Assembly: GCA_964445985.1 (NCBI GenBank) | Contig: CAYUMU010000045.1 | Span: forward strand, 1 to 54,105 | Source of the DNA: CAYUMU01 sp964445985 | GTDB taxonomy: Bacteria; Planctomycetota; Planctomycetia; Pirellulales; S012-138 | Reading direction: 5' to 3' | DNA: 54,105 nucleotides | Shown: positions 21,701 through 29,543 of the stretch, piece by piece | Numbering within the stretch: the stretch's first letter is position 1 | How the letters are laid out: each line of letters opens with the position of its first letter | Program-made: the position numbers and the translations under genes | The notes under the pieces: generated by a model | What the model was told of the DNA's origin: nothing | Databases searched by the model: none | Seen by the model: the letters and a program-made list of their open reading frames with translations, nothing else

Positions 21701-24689
21701 GATGCTCAAACAGCTTGGCGCCACGCCGGCCGAAGGCCAGTTATTCTCGCGACTGGCCAGCGCGCTGGTGTTTGGCAGTTCGCTGTATCGCGAAACATCG
21801 GGCTCCGTCGGTCAGAATCGCCGCGGCCAGCGACATTTGTGGGCTCACGGCATTAGCGGGGATCTGCCCATCGTGCTGCTCGAAGTCACCTCGCTGAACC
21901 ACTTGGGTATCATCCGGCAGTTGGTCCGCGCCCACGCCTATTGGAGAATGAAAGGCGTGCAGGCCGACCTGGTGATTTGGAACATCGACGAAGCCGGCTA
22001 TCGCCAAGAAATCTTCGATGCCGTGATGAATGCGGTTTCGCTGGGATCGGAAACCACCTTGCTGGATCGCCCTGGCGGTATTTTCGTGAGACGAGGCGAT
22101 CAAATGTCGGAAGAAGATCGCCGGCTCATTTCGAGCACGGCCTGCCTGGCGCTGCGTGACTCGCGAGGTTCGCTCTCCGAGCAGTTGGATCGCCGATTCC
22201 GCGCGGAAATTACCTTGCCGCTGCTGTCACCTCCAAAAAACCGCAAGCCAGAAGGCGCCTGGGAACATCGCTTGGCGGCGAGGGAATTGATCTTTCAGAA
22301 TGGGCTCGGGGGTTTTACGTCCGATGGCAAAGAGTACGTCATCGGCCTGACCGCGGGTAAGTCCACGCCAGCGCCTTGGTCCAATGTTCTGGCCAACGAA
22401 CATTTTGGTTCGGTGGTTACGGAGTCGGGGTTAGGGGTCAGCTGGTTTGAGAACGCGCACGAGTTCCGTTTGACGCCCTGGCGCAACGATCCGGTGTGCG
22501 ATCCCACGGGCGAGTGCATCTATATTCGCGATGAAGAAACTGGCGATTACTTCAGCCCTACGCCGCTACCCGCGCGGGGCGATCGTCCTTACGTGTGCCG
22601 GCATGGGTTTGGCTACACCGCTTGGGAAACCGAGCAAGACGCGCTTCATTGCTCGCTCACCGCATTCGTGGCGGTCGATGCCCCGGTAAAACTGATGCTG
22701 CTCAAGATTGGCAACCGTTCGGGCCGTGTGCGGAAGCTCAGTGTTACCGGCTATGTGGAATGGGTGCTGGGCGAAACCCGGGGTCGCACGTCGGCTCACA
22801 TTGTTACCGAGGTCGATCCGCAAACCGGCGCGGTGTTGGCCAAGAATGCGTTTAGCGTCGATTTCTCCGACCGCCTGGCGTTCTTTCAGGCCAGCGAGGC
22901 CAATCGCAGTGTTACGTGCGATCGCACGGAGTTCTTGGGGCGCAATGGCAGCCCCGCCGAGCCGGCGGCATTGCTGCGCACGCGGCTGTCTGGCAAAGCC
23001 GGCGCGGGCGTCGATCCTTGTGCGGCCATTCAAAATTGGATGGAACTGGCCGACGGCGAAGAACGCGAACTGGTATTCATTTTGGGCGCTGGCTCGAGTG
23101 CTGCCGAGGCGGTGTCATTGATCCAGCGATTTCAAGGCGTGGGCGATGCTCGCCGCACGCTCGAAAAAGTGTGGGCCTATTGGACCCATGCCCTGAGCGG
23201 CATCTATCTGGAAACGCCCGATGCCAGCGTGAACGCCCTGGGCAATGGTTGGCTCATGTATCAAACCATGGCTTGCCGGTTCTGGGGACGCAGCGGCTTC
23301 TACCAGTCGGGCGGGGCCTACGGTTTCCGCGATCAACTGCAAGACGCCATGGCCCTGACCTACGCGGCGGGCCATCTCACTCGCGACCATTTGTTGCGCT
23401 GCGCCGCCCGACAGTTCTGCGAGGGAGACGTGCAGCATTGGTGGCATCCGCCCACCGGCCGCGGCGTTCGCACGCGCATTTCCGACGACTACCTCTGGCT
23501 GCCATTCGTGGCCGCTCATTACGTGCGGGTGACCGGCGATACCGGCGTGCTCGATGAAACCGCGGGCTTTCTCACCGATCGCCCCCTGGCCGAAGGCGAA
23601 GAAAGCTTTTATGGGCAGCCGCAACAGTCGGAAGAGCAGGCGACATTGTATGAGCATTGCCAACGAGCCATCCAACACGGCCTGCGATTCGGCCGCCACG
23701 GCTTGCCGCTGATGGGGAGTGGCGACTGGAACGACGGCATGAATATGGTAGGCCCTCACGGCCAGGGAGAAAGCGTATGGTTGGGCTTCTTTTTGTATGC
23801 GGTGCTCGATCAGTTCGCCCCCCTGGCCGAACAACGCGGCGATCTCGACTTTGCTGCTAAGTGCCGGCAGCAAGCGGCGCGGCTCAAAACCCAATTGCAA
23901 ACCGAGGCCTGGGATGGCGAGTGGTATCTGCGAGCCTGGTTCGATGACGGCACCCCGCTGGGTTCGCGGCAAAATATAGAGTGCCAGATCGATGCACTGC
24001 CCCAGAGTTGGGCCGTGCTCTCGGGCGCCGGCGAACCCAATCGCATGCGTCAAGCCATGGACGCCGTTGGCCAGCGCCTGGTGAACACCGAGGAGCGGAT
24101 CATTCGACTTTTCGATCCGCCCTTCAATACCGGTCCGCTCGAGCCGGGCTACATCAAAGGCTACTTGCCGGGCGTGCGCGAGAACGGCGGGCAGTACACG
24201 CACGCCGCCATCTGGACCACCATGGCCTACGCTCTGATGGGCGACACGGCCAAGGCATGGCAGTGCTTTGATTTGATCAACCCCATTCGTCACGGTAGCA
24301 ACGCCGAAGCTATCGCCACTTATAAGGTAGAACCCTACGTGGTTGCCGCCGATGTTTACGGCGCTCACCCTCACGAGGGCCGAGGCGGCTGGACCTGGTA
24401 CACCGGGAGTGCCGGCTGGATGTACCGTTTAATTGTGGAGGTGCTGGTGGGGCTTCGGCTGGAAGGTGGCACCCGATTGACGTTTCGTCCGTGCGTGCCC
24501 CAGGGCTGGAACAGCTTTGTGGTCAACTACCGGTTCCAAAACACGTTCTATCGAATTCACTTCCAAGTCGGTCAGCCGAGCCATCACGTCGGCCGAGTTT
24601 TGATCGACAATCAAGAACAGTCCGACAAAACGGTGCACCTGGTCGACGACCGCCGCGAGCACCGGGTAGACATTACCCTCGGCATATAG
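15750..24689 (+). CDS. ndvB: Cyclic beta-1,2-glucan synthase-like protein (GT84 plus GH94)
   Basis: 2979 residues, close to NdvB/ChvB/Cgs (about 2800-2900). Hydrophobic helices near 440-500 precede the GT84 glycosyltransferase domain, with TLDTDTQLPRDSA (acidic UDP-Glc site, near 655) and RHRWIRGDWQLLPW (near 805). More membrane helices follow (about 850-910 and 990-1030). The second half has the glucoamylase-like and carbohydrate-binding regions, then a C-terminal GH94 phosphorylase-like domain with SGGAYGFRDQLQDAMAL and GSGDWNDGMNMVG (near 2656; catalytic Asp expected here). By homology it builds cyclic beta-1,2-glucan from UDP-glucose at the inner membrane and trims it by phosphorolysis. 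The ATG at 15750 starts a plausible MARTADLAEL; an in-frame start at 15645 is less likely. No ndvA exporter is adjacent. Confidence 0.92.
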   Translation: MARTADLAELREDRPRRNGNHKALFRLSPDDQSQPAEFFSLDQLERHGHALANWHRVAEKPKGDRLLARLAENAELVHQAYDLLSEATSEGKTVPPAAEWLFDNVYLVDSQIRMARQHLPRRYSIELPQLAGGPSDGLPRAYAIARELIRHADGMLDAENLQNFVAAYQSVTPLKLGELWAIPIMLRLALIENLRGIVTRLAWQQRDRDLGAAWAEKIAATTEGDPKQLIMALANLLEEEPPLTSSFVTEYIQQLQGRSGLAEWTNSWLEHRLAEHGQTIPRMISLNRQQQAADQVSIGNTITSLRSLAALNWKEFVEQQSRVEQVLRLDPAGVYERMNFATRDRYRHAVEQIAKHSPRSEEQIARVAFELSRDVQQRRLDRSPKASAPSPPAKNDEHLGYYLLSKGRDLLERSVGYRPPLWQRLTRLAVKFPLTSYLGSIAVAWSSLMVVAIALAWGLGLLAPVSITLSILLFALLGLIATQSAISLVNWLATLVVPTSTISRMDFSGGIPLEHRTLVIVPTMLGSPAGVASLLDQLETRYLGNRDPNIRFGLLTDFGDANQPTQAGDEPLLLLAREGIDGLNRKYGTKQERPFYLFHRPRVFNERERVWMGHERKRGKLADLNALLRGGSGSAFQEIVGDLRALATVRYVITLDTDTQLPRDSAHELVGCIAHPLNRPRFDATKDRVVSGYAILQPRVAITVPEAQASRYSRLFAGDAGIDPYTQQVSDVYQDIFGEGSFIGKGIYDLHAFEAALESRFPDNCILSHDLIESSYARSGLVTDIQLFEGFPSRYLADASRRHRWIRGDWQLLPWVTGKTPTARFSGPASNKTSSAGATPHAVSRNPISWLSRWKLFDNLRRSLIPPTNLLLLVLGWLLAPGMAIYWSCAFLVLLVVQPLISALPGMFRVPDEVPLRLYLKLQFRDLAHQLFQVLFQVSVLPYEAHWHVDAIARTLYRLFVSRRRMLEWTTASDAERRAKGNLRDHYELMFACPVAAFGLTACLVVFAPSALLAAAPFLLIWLLGPAIARHLSQPCADARSAISPSQQQMLRGVARRTWHFFETFVTAEDHWLAPDNFQSYPRPVVAHRTSPTNIGMGLISNLAAWDFGYVTATEMCQRLQRTLATLQELERSRGHFYNWYNTVTLQPIEPKYISSVDSGNLAGLLLTLKAGLEAFARQPMVNPPWAAGIADTFQVLLAELETDTRGSDSRASAAPQETLGRFRQLLDQAPTSEMPVSKTHAHLVQLCAAADDVVSRCRVPSVEGNAPARIARSVVWAEALQQQCQSFRDELAALAPWLAWNLPGEEVAATGDSTAASANEANFRRRLAMLDQGCSFGEVVAGCGELAQLAVEAASSCDADRTPAGQSFWQQAETQLQASGQRGMALLQSLQAMAHDCGELAQMDFRFLYDRDRNLLSIGLNASEHRLDASFYDLLASESRLASFVAISQGQLPLDHWFALGRMSTIQQGKPTLLSWSGSMFEYLMPPLIMPTYPDTLLDQACRGAVARQIAYGRSRGVPWGISESCYNVTDANLTYQYRAFGAPGLGLQRGLGDELVIAPYASVMAVMFEPEAATHNIERMQQLGYLSEYGFYDAVDYTPGRTGPKGEAVPCRTIMAHHSGMSFLALASVLLDQPMQRRFQSDPVLKAHQLLLQERTPRAIRPTNPHPAEMRETAASAAAASEATMRSFESCTTPHPEVQLLSNGNYHVMVSSAGGGYSQWNDLAITRWRPDVTRDHYGQFCYVRDLGSGELWSTTFQPTRKQPDKFHAVFSVDRAEFRRVDHELESVTTICVSPDDDVEVRRVVLQNISRLPRLIELTSYAEVVLAPAASDVAHRAFSNLFVQTELLPKHNAIVCTRRSRTAGERLPCMFHLMIAHGVLSDTPANEVSFETDRDRFIGRGRSLARPVCLDGSGPLSNSAGAVLDPVAAVRQSVEIAPEQSIRIDLVTGLAESRERAMALIEKYQDYRVADRVFELSWTHGQVMLKQLGATPAEGQLFSRLASALVFGSSLYRETSGSVGQNRRGQRHLWAHGISGDLPIVLLEVTSLNHLGIIRQLVRAHAYWRMKGVQADLVIWNIDEAGYRQEIFDAVMNAVSLGSETTLLDRPGGIFVRRGDQMSEEDRRLISSTACLALRDSRGSLSEQLDRRFRAEITLPLLSPPKNRKPEGAWEHRLAARELIFQNGLGGFTSDGKEYVIGLTAGKSTPAPWSNVLANEHFGSVVTESGLGVSWFENAHEFRLTPWRNDPVCDPTGECIYIRDEETGDYFSPTPLPARGDRPYVCRHGFGYTAWETEQDALHCSLTAFVAVDAPVKLMLLKIGNRSGRVRKLSVTGYVEWVLGETRGRTSAHIVTEVDPQTGAVLAKNAFSVDFSDRLAFFQASEANRSVTCDRTEFLGRNGSPAEPAALLRTRLSGKAGAGVDPCAAIQNWMELADGEERELVFILGAGSSAAEAVSLIQRFQGVGDARRTLEKVWAYWTHALSGIYLETPDASVNALGNGWLMYQTMACRFWGRSGFYQSGGAYGFRDQLQDAMALTYAAGHLTRDHLLRCAARQFCEGDVQHWWHPPTGRGVRTRISDDYLWLPFVAAHYVRVTGDTGVLDETAGFLTDRPLAEGEESFYGQPQQSEEQATLYEHCQRAIQHGLRFGRHGLPLMGSGDWNDGMNMVGPHGQGESVWLGFFLYAVLDQFAPLAEQRGDLDFAAKCRQQAARLKTQLQTEAWDGEWYLRAWFDDGTPLGSRQNIECQIDALPQSWAVLSGAGEPNRMRQAMDAVGQRLVNTEERIIRLFDPPFNTGPLEPGYIKGYLPGVRENGGQYTHAAIWTTMAYALMGDTAKAWQCFDLINPIRHGSNAEAIATYKVEPYVVAADVYGAHPHEGRGGWTWYTGSAGWMYRLIVEVLVGLRLEGGTRLTFRPCVPQGWNSFVVNYRFQNTFYRIHFQVGQPSHHVGRVLIDNQEQSDKTVHLVDDRREHRVDITLGI

Positions 24690-25576
24690 TTGACCGCTCC
24701 AGGTATCAAAGTGGCTACCCGGTCGCTCAACACCTCTGGTTTCGCTCGTCGTTTCTAGCGTCTGATGATCTTTGCAGATCGCGGAGAAGCTTTGGTCTGC
24801 CGCGGCGGCCGGCGAATCTTCGCTGAGTGACTCTCGGCGATCGGCTGCGCCCGTCGCCTGAAACAGGCCCGGCAGGTCATCGAAGCGAACCGTGGCGCCT
24901 AGCGGTTCTTTTTAACAGCAGCTCCCATCGCCCGGTGGCTTCCACCCGTTTGAGCCCCCCTTCCCTGGCACTTCGCCAACGCATCCTTCGGTCTCGGAGA
25001 CGGGGGACGCGCATCTGCGAGAACGCCCCTGAAACCATATTTTCCTGGTCCGGCTGTCAAAAAATAACTACTGTGAATCGCAGTTGTCACCGATATCGAA
25101 CCGATCAGCGGGCTGATCTGACGGTGGTGCTGGGCTCAAACGCCCTTATAATCCGTTACGCGAAGGAGGCTCCTTCCAGGTTCTCCGCTTTCGCCAAGGC
25201 AGACCGCTTGCCGCAGAGACGGCGAAATTCAACCGCGTTGTGCTCGTAGGGTAGCGATGCACGGCTCCGATCGACACCCTGGAGCCTGAATGCGATGGCC
25301 TCTCGCTTGCTGCGCTCGCGGCCGCTGCAAACTCGCTTCAGTCGGTGCTGTTCCGCGGCAAATGCCGCTCTTCTGACATTTCGAGCTTTGTCAAATCTCT
25401 TTTCAGATTTCCGGTTGAGTTGCGGTTAGCGCGAATTAGCCTGGAATTCAGACGATGCGGCCGAGGGGGCGCTTACGAGCGCCGTTCAAAGAGACCGCCC
25501 GCCGGTCGCGACCCCGTGCAGGGAGGTTCCCCCCCGCGTTTTGCGGTTTCACCTGCCAACTTTCGAGAAAGAGACC
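24690..25576. other. 887-bp gene-free spacer
   Basis: No frame in this stretch has a recognisable protein or ribosome-binding site. A compact GC-rich palindrome GAAGGAG-G-CTCCTTC lies at 25162-25176 (best drawn as a 5-bp stem with a 5-base loop). Promoter elements for the secreted-protein gene downstream are expected here but not identifiable. Confidence 0.45.
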
Positions 25577-25984
25577 ATGAGAAACGTCAAGCTTGCCCTG
25601 GGTTGTGCGGTGTTGTTCGTGCTGACCGTGGCTGCCACCCCCGCCCAAGCTCAAGGGCCCTGGGGCGGTTATGGGTATGGTTACCGATCGATCTACAGCA
25701 TGGATTCGATCCCGTACTTTGCGATGCACCCGCCCGTGTATTACAGCTACCCCGTGCCCCGAACTTACGGTTACTCGCCGTTCGCGTACCCGCCGGGCGT
25801 GATGACGCCCGAAGTTTCGGTGCAGGTGGCCCCGGCTCCCAAAATGATGAGCAACCCCCACGTCCCCAAGGCTTCGGTGGCCAGCCCCGATCGTACCGCT
25901 TCGCGTAAGGTGCAACCGCAACTGATGATCAATCCCTATGTGGACCGTGCCGCCACGGCCAGCGTGGCGCAAGCCGAACGCTAA
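25577..25984 (+). CDS. Small secreted Tyr/Pro-rich protein, planctomycete-type
   Basis: A 135-residue exported protein. It opens with a signal peptide (MRNVKLALGCAVLFVLTVAA, with cleavage expected at AQAQG), then a short Tyr/Gly run and a Pro/Tyr-rich stretch (YFAMHPPVYYSYPVPRTYGY), then a Val/Ala/Pro tail. I recall similar small proteins with the HPPVYYS segment in other planctomycetes, with no known function; envelope association is a guess from composition. The ATG at 25577 has a GAGAAAGAG sequence just upstream. An earlier in-frame start at 25541 would put residues ahead of the signal peptide, so it is disfavoured. A terminator hairpin lies 145 bp downstream. Confidence 0.82.
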   Translation: MRNVKLALGCAVLFVLTVAATPAQAQGPWGGYGYGYRSIYSMDSIPYFAMHPPVYYSYPVPRTYGYSPFAYPPGVMTPEVSVQVAPAPKMMSNPHVPKASVASPDRTASRKVQPQLMINPYVDRAATASVAQAER

Positions 25985-26129
25985 TCGACCGCCGGAAACT
26001 CGTGCCGTGTGCCATGCTTACGCCCCCTGGCGTAAGCTGTGACGCGCAAGTGCGGTCCAACCCCAGTAGAAAGCGTCAAACGCTCTCGGGCATGCCATCC
26101 GCCCCCAAGAATACCCCCTCCCCGATAAA

Positions 26130-26163
26130 CGCCCTCCCCCCTTCCCCTCCGGGAGGGCGTTTT
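26130..26163 (+). terminator. Rho-independent terminator
   Basis: A 9-bp GC stem (CGCCCTCCC, 26130-26138; GGGAGGGCG, 26151-26159) with a 12-base loop, followed at once by four T residues. It would end transcripts of the secreted-protein gene. Confidence 0.75.
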
Positions 26164-26359
26164 CGCGCGTGGGCTGCAAACGCGGTTCGTCACTTCGCAG
26201 CTTGGCTCGCTTGCCGCCCGCTCGGTATATTAAGTTCGCAATCAAAAAGTTCGGACTCTCGCCGTATTCATTACGGAGCTACGGGGTTTCCAGGGGACGC
26301 CGGCCCGGTTGGCTCTGCCCAAACTGTAGGCGTCTCAACCAGTTGCCGCGAGGTGCCCA

Positions 26360-26599
26360 GTGAAACAGCGGTGGTGTGAACGGTGCCGGAAGGAAATCCC
26401 GGCCGAGCGAATCGAGGCCCTGCCCGAAACGCGGCTCTGCATCGCCTGCAGCCAGGCGATCGGCGGCGAGTTCGACCTGCGAATCAGCCAGGAACGGCTC
26501 AGCAAGCCCGGCAGCCTGAAACTCAACTACGGCGGCGTGCGGGTGAGCAAACGGCGGAAGAAAATCGAACCGCTGGACGAAACCGGCGGCCAACCGTGA
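26360..26599 (+). CDS. DksA/TraR-type C4 zinc-finger protein
   Basis: A 79-residue protein starting with GTG. CERC and CIAC, spaced 17 residues apart (about 6-9 and 27-30), match the C4 zinc finger of DksA/TraR proteins. The N-terminal coiled coil and DxxDxA tip of true DksA are absent, so it is a short TraR/YbiI-like form; binding to RNA polymerase is known for the family but not shown here. The basic KRRKK near the C-terminus might contact nucleic acid. The region from 25985 to this start holds only the terminator. Confidence 0.78.
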   Translation: MKQRWCERCRKEIPAERIEALPETRLCIACSQAIGGEFDLRISQERLSKPGSLKLNYGGVRVSKRRKKIEPLDETGGQP

Positions 26600-26617
26600 C
26601 GGCTGCGTTGCGGTGGT

Positions 26618-27253
26618 CTAACACCAATAGGTGACCACGGTTCGTACATCGCCAAACAGCGTTTGCAACTTCTCAGCGAGTTCCCGCACGGCCGGCAACT
26701 CGCTGAAAACCGTGCGCGCGTGATCGGTCTGCACAGGGATGCCGTATCCCCAAAAACTCACGGAGGCAAATGCCTTAAAGAGATACTTTCCGTCGTCATC
26801 GGTCATGTCGAAAATATCGTGATCGCCGACGCGGAGGATCATGGAGCTAACCCAGAAATATTCGTTCACGCTCGGATCAACGCCCTCCACGGCGTCGGCC
26901 ACCTGGTTCAAGATGGGCGACTCATTCACGCTGATCCTGAGCCGAGTCCCTGGAGCGAAGAACTGCACAAGGTCGTCTGGCGTGGGGTTTTCCACGTCAA
27001 TGTATTCGGACTCGACCGGCTCGGCGTCGAAGTCGATCGCCTCTTCCCACTCGCTCGCTTCGACGGGAGCCCGGGCTACGAGAAACAACTTGCTGACTTC
27101 GCAGGCCGTTAGCAATCGCGGCAGGAATTCAGCGGTCCCCATGTCGGGCTGGTTCATGCACAACGAGATGGCGCCGGTCTGTGACACAGTTGATCCCTCG
27201 CAATCCTTCAGACAATTTGTGACAGAATTCGCTTCACCGATGAGTTCCGTCAT
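26618..27253 (-). CDS. Hypothetical acidic protein, coupled to the upstream membrane protein
   Basis: About 211 residues, not recognised. It is acidic, without a signal peptide or membrane helix, and has alternating hydrophobic strands (IPVQTDHARTVFSEL, VSSMILRVGDHDIFDM). It resembles small immunity- or SUKH-like proteins only in composition, not in a motif I can name. Its ATG overlaps the stop of the preceding gene as ATGA (27250-27253), which decides the start and implies translational coupling. The pair probably works together. Confidence 0.7.
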   Translation of the reverse strand: MTELIGEANSVTNCLKDCEGSTVSQTGAISLCMNQPDMGTAEFLPRLLTACEVSKLFLVARAPVEASEWEEAIDFDAEPVESEYIDVENPTPDDLVQFFAPGTRLRISVNESPILNQVADAVEGVDPSVNEYFWVSSMILRVGDHDIFDMTDDDGKYLFKAFASVSFWGYGIPVQTDHARTVFSELPAVRELAEKLQTLFGDVRTVVTYWC

Positions 27254-27576
27254 GCACTCCCGTAAGCTAACAGGAACACGGCCGCGATGTGCAGCACGGC
27301 GAATGCCGCTCCGATGATGAACGCTCGGCGGATCTCGACGCCGTAAGCGGCCGAAACCGTGACGGCCACGCCCGTGGCGGCCAGCAGGGCTGCGATGATC
27401 ACGGCACTGAAACCCAGGTACTCCACGGTTAACCGGAAAAAAACATTCATTCCCAGCGCGGCTGCAATGGCAATCCAAACCGCGGTTCCGAAATTGAGAT
27501 CGTCGTCATTAACCACCTTCAGCAGCACGATCAGTAACGCCGCGTCGATACACAGCATCAGGAAGAACATGTACAT
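27250..27576 (-). CDS. Small membrane protein, four hydrophobic helices
   Basis: About 108 residues from the ATG at 27576 (MYMFFLMLCIDAALL). Four hydrophobic segments span almost the full length (about 2-20, 30-50, 54-75 and 83-104), with a short NDDDLN polar loop after the first. No family was recognised. An in-frame start at 27660 would add a basic 28-residue leader and is less likely. It is followed, with a 4-bp ATGA overlap, by an acidic soluble protein, so the two form a bicistronic unit divergent from the TPM genes. Confidence 0.7.
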   Translation of the reverse strand: MYMFFLMLCIDAALLIVLLKVVNDDDLNFGTAVWIAIAAALGMNVFFRLTVEYLGFSAVIIAALLAATGVAVTVSAAYGVEIRRAFIIGAAFAVLHIAAVFLLAYGSA

Positions 27577-27806
27577 GGCTGCCCCGCTTGCTTGAATGAA
27601 AAGGAGAAAGGATCGTGGCGCCCGACTTGCCTTGGCTCGCTGATGGCGTCGCCAGCGCACAGTTTATACAGGACCGTTCCGGGGAATACACCAATATTTT
27701 AGCCTTCGCGTCGAATCACCCGCTGGCAAAGTTCTACCTTTGCATTCCGCCCGGTTGTGTGAATAATCCCAGGTGTTCCTTCGCTTACCCTCGCAGGTGT
27801 GGTTGC

Positions 27807-29381
27807 ATGCTTAATCGCTCGTTTGCCTTGGGTTGCCGCCCGGCTATTGGACTGGGAATTCTGGCGATGTTCGTCGCCTGCTACGCCACAGGGCCGGTGG
27901 TTGCGCAGGCACAGCCTGCTCGCAGTTCGCAGACCGAAGTCTCCGATCCCAGCGAAACGGAGTCGGCCGACACCCCTGCGAAGCCCTCCCTCGATCTGGA
28001 GCCGCCCGGCCCTGGCGATTTCATCCTCGATCAGGCCCAACTCATCACCGAGGCCGACGCCGCCAAAATTCGCAAGCTTTGCGATAAGTTGCTCGCCAAG
28101 AAAGCCACGCCGATCATTGTGGTGACGATCGACTCCATGGCAGCCCACGGCGGAGCCGGCATGCAGATCGACACCTTCGCCACCCTGCTCTTCGACCAGT
28201 GGGGCATCGGCCAAGAAAAGCTGGGCGATCAACCCTGGAATACCGGCATGCTGTTCCTGGTTTCCAAAGCCGACCGCAAGGCCCGGATCACACTGGGCCG
28301 TTATTGGAAGCAAGACAAAAACGAAGCAGCCCGGCAAATCATGGATCAGCGGATCATTCCGCATTTTCGCGACGGCGATTTCTCGACCGGCATCCTTGAG
28401 GGCGTAAAGGGCCTGACTAAATTCGGCCGCGATCTCAAGCCCCCCAGCAAGCCACTTCCCACATTGTATCCAACGGCCTTCTTAGTCGCCGATATGGCGC
28501 TCGCGCAACGGCAGCCCGATGATGGTCCGCCCCCCTTGGCGCCGCCTCGTTCGGGCTCGCCCTCGCCAACCCAGCCTGAAACGCGGCCGGAAACACCTAC
28601 ACGCCCGCGGGCAGAAGTTTCCGACCCGCGCGATTTTGAGTCCCCGGGCGCTCCGTCGGCCGGCTCCATCGATCTGCCGCCGCCGGGTGAGCGTGACTTC
28701 ATCCTCGATCAGGCCCACCTGATCAACGAGGCCGACGCCGCCAAGATTCGCGAGATTTGCGATAAGCTGCTCACCGAAAAAGCCACGCCGATCATTGTGG
28801 TGACCATCGATTCCATGGCGGCCCACGGCGGGGCGGGCATGCGGATCGAAACCTTCGCTCGCTTGCTGTTCGATCAGTGGGGCATTGGCCAAGCGAAGCT
28901 GGGCGATCAGCTCTGGAACACCGGCATGCTCCTCTTGGTTTCCGAAGGCGACCGCAAAGCCCGGATCGAGCTGGGCGCCCACTGGCGGCGGGACCAAGAC
29001 CAACAGGCCCAGCAGATCATGAATGAGCTGATCGTTCCCCACTTTCGCGAGGGCAACTACTCGGCCGGCATTTTGGCGGGCGTGGAAGGCTTGAACAACA
29101 TTGCCCGCGATCTCAAGCTCCCCACCCGTCCTCGCCCCTGGTGGCACTACGCGGCCATCGTGGGCTTTGTGGCCTTGGCCATTTTCACGGTCATCTCGCT
29201 GATTCGTCGCGGATCGAGCGGTTGGGCCTGGTTGCTGTGGGCGGCCGTGTTCTCCATTGTGGGCTTCCTGCTCTGGCAAATGATCACCAACTCGGGTCGC
29301 TCCGGCGGCGGAGGCGGCTACTCGGGCGGTTCGTTCGGCGGCGGCTTTTCCGGTGGCGGAGGAGCCACGGGAAGCTGGTAG
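27807..29381 (+). CDS. YgcG-like secreted/membrane protein with two tandem TPM domains
   Basis: 524 residues. A signal peptide (LGILAMFVACYATG...VAQAQ) precedes two TPM_phosphatase (DUF477) domains, each with FILDQA, VVTIDSMAAHGGAGM and LLFDQWGIGQ. Two C-terminal membrane helices and a Gly/Ser tail (YSGGSFGGGFSGGG, ending in SW) follow, as in YgcG. The domains lie 678 bp apart as a direct duplication that includes the linker and, apparently, a second signal-peptide-like segment (LVADMALAQ), now internal. TPM proteins act in photosystem repair in plants; bacterial roles are unclear. The TAG stop is also the first three bases of an 82-bp repeat. The ATG at 27807 was chosen because it places the signal peptide first. 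Confidence 0.88.
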   Translation: MLNRSFALGCRPAIGLGILAMFVACYATGPVVAQAQPARSSQTEVSDPSETESADTPAKPSLDLEPPGPGDFILDQAQLITEADAAKIRKLCDKLLAKKATPIIVVTIDSMAAHGGAGMQIDTFATLLFDQWGIGQEKLGDQPWNTGMLFLVSKADRKARITLGRYWKQDKNEAARQIMDQRIIPHFRDGDFSTGILEGVKGLTKFGRDLKPPSKPLPTLYPTAFLVADMALAQRQPDDGPPPLAPPRSGSPSPTQPETRPETPTRPRAEVSDPRDFESPGAPSAGSIDLPPPGERDFILDQAHLINEADAAKIREICDKLLTEKATPIIVVTIDSMAAHGGAGMRIETFARLLFDQWGIGQAKLGDQLWNTGMLLLVSEGDRKARIELGAHWRRDQDQQAQQIMNELIVPHFREGNYSAGILAGVEGLNNIARDLKLPTRPRPWWHYAAIVGFVALAIFTVISLIRRGSSGWAWLLWAAVFSIVGFLLWQMITNSGRSGGGGGYSGGSFGGGFSGGGGATGSW

Positions 29382-29460
29382 TTTCTTGCTCGTTAACATC
29401 TCTGCAAGCTGCGGAGAACTTTAATGCCTCAGCGTTCGTTTGCGGTTTACCCGCGTTAAG
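29379..29460 (-). repeat. 82-bp dispersed repeat, copy 2
   Basis: This copy starts exactly at the TAG stop of the TPM-duplication gene and lies between the two TPM genes. It is identical to the other copies over most of its length. In the minus-strand frame it reads LNAGKPQTNAEALKFSA without a stop. The base pair before TAG (GG) differs from the GT found before the other three copies. Confidence 0.85.
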
Positions 29461-29543
29461 CGTACCGCCCGCGAAATAGGCCACGGCGGTTGGCCATCGC
29501 CAGTTGAATTCGATCAACCCTTCAACCAGAAAGTCCCCCCACC

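Noticed and set aside
23115..24374. 419-codon minus-strand frame in the glucan synthase gene
   Set aside because: Shadow of the GH94 coding region; no motif of its own.
24827..25249. 140-codon open frame in the spacer after the glucan synthase
   Set aside because: No ribosome-binding site, biased low-complexity composition and no recognisable similarity.
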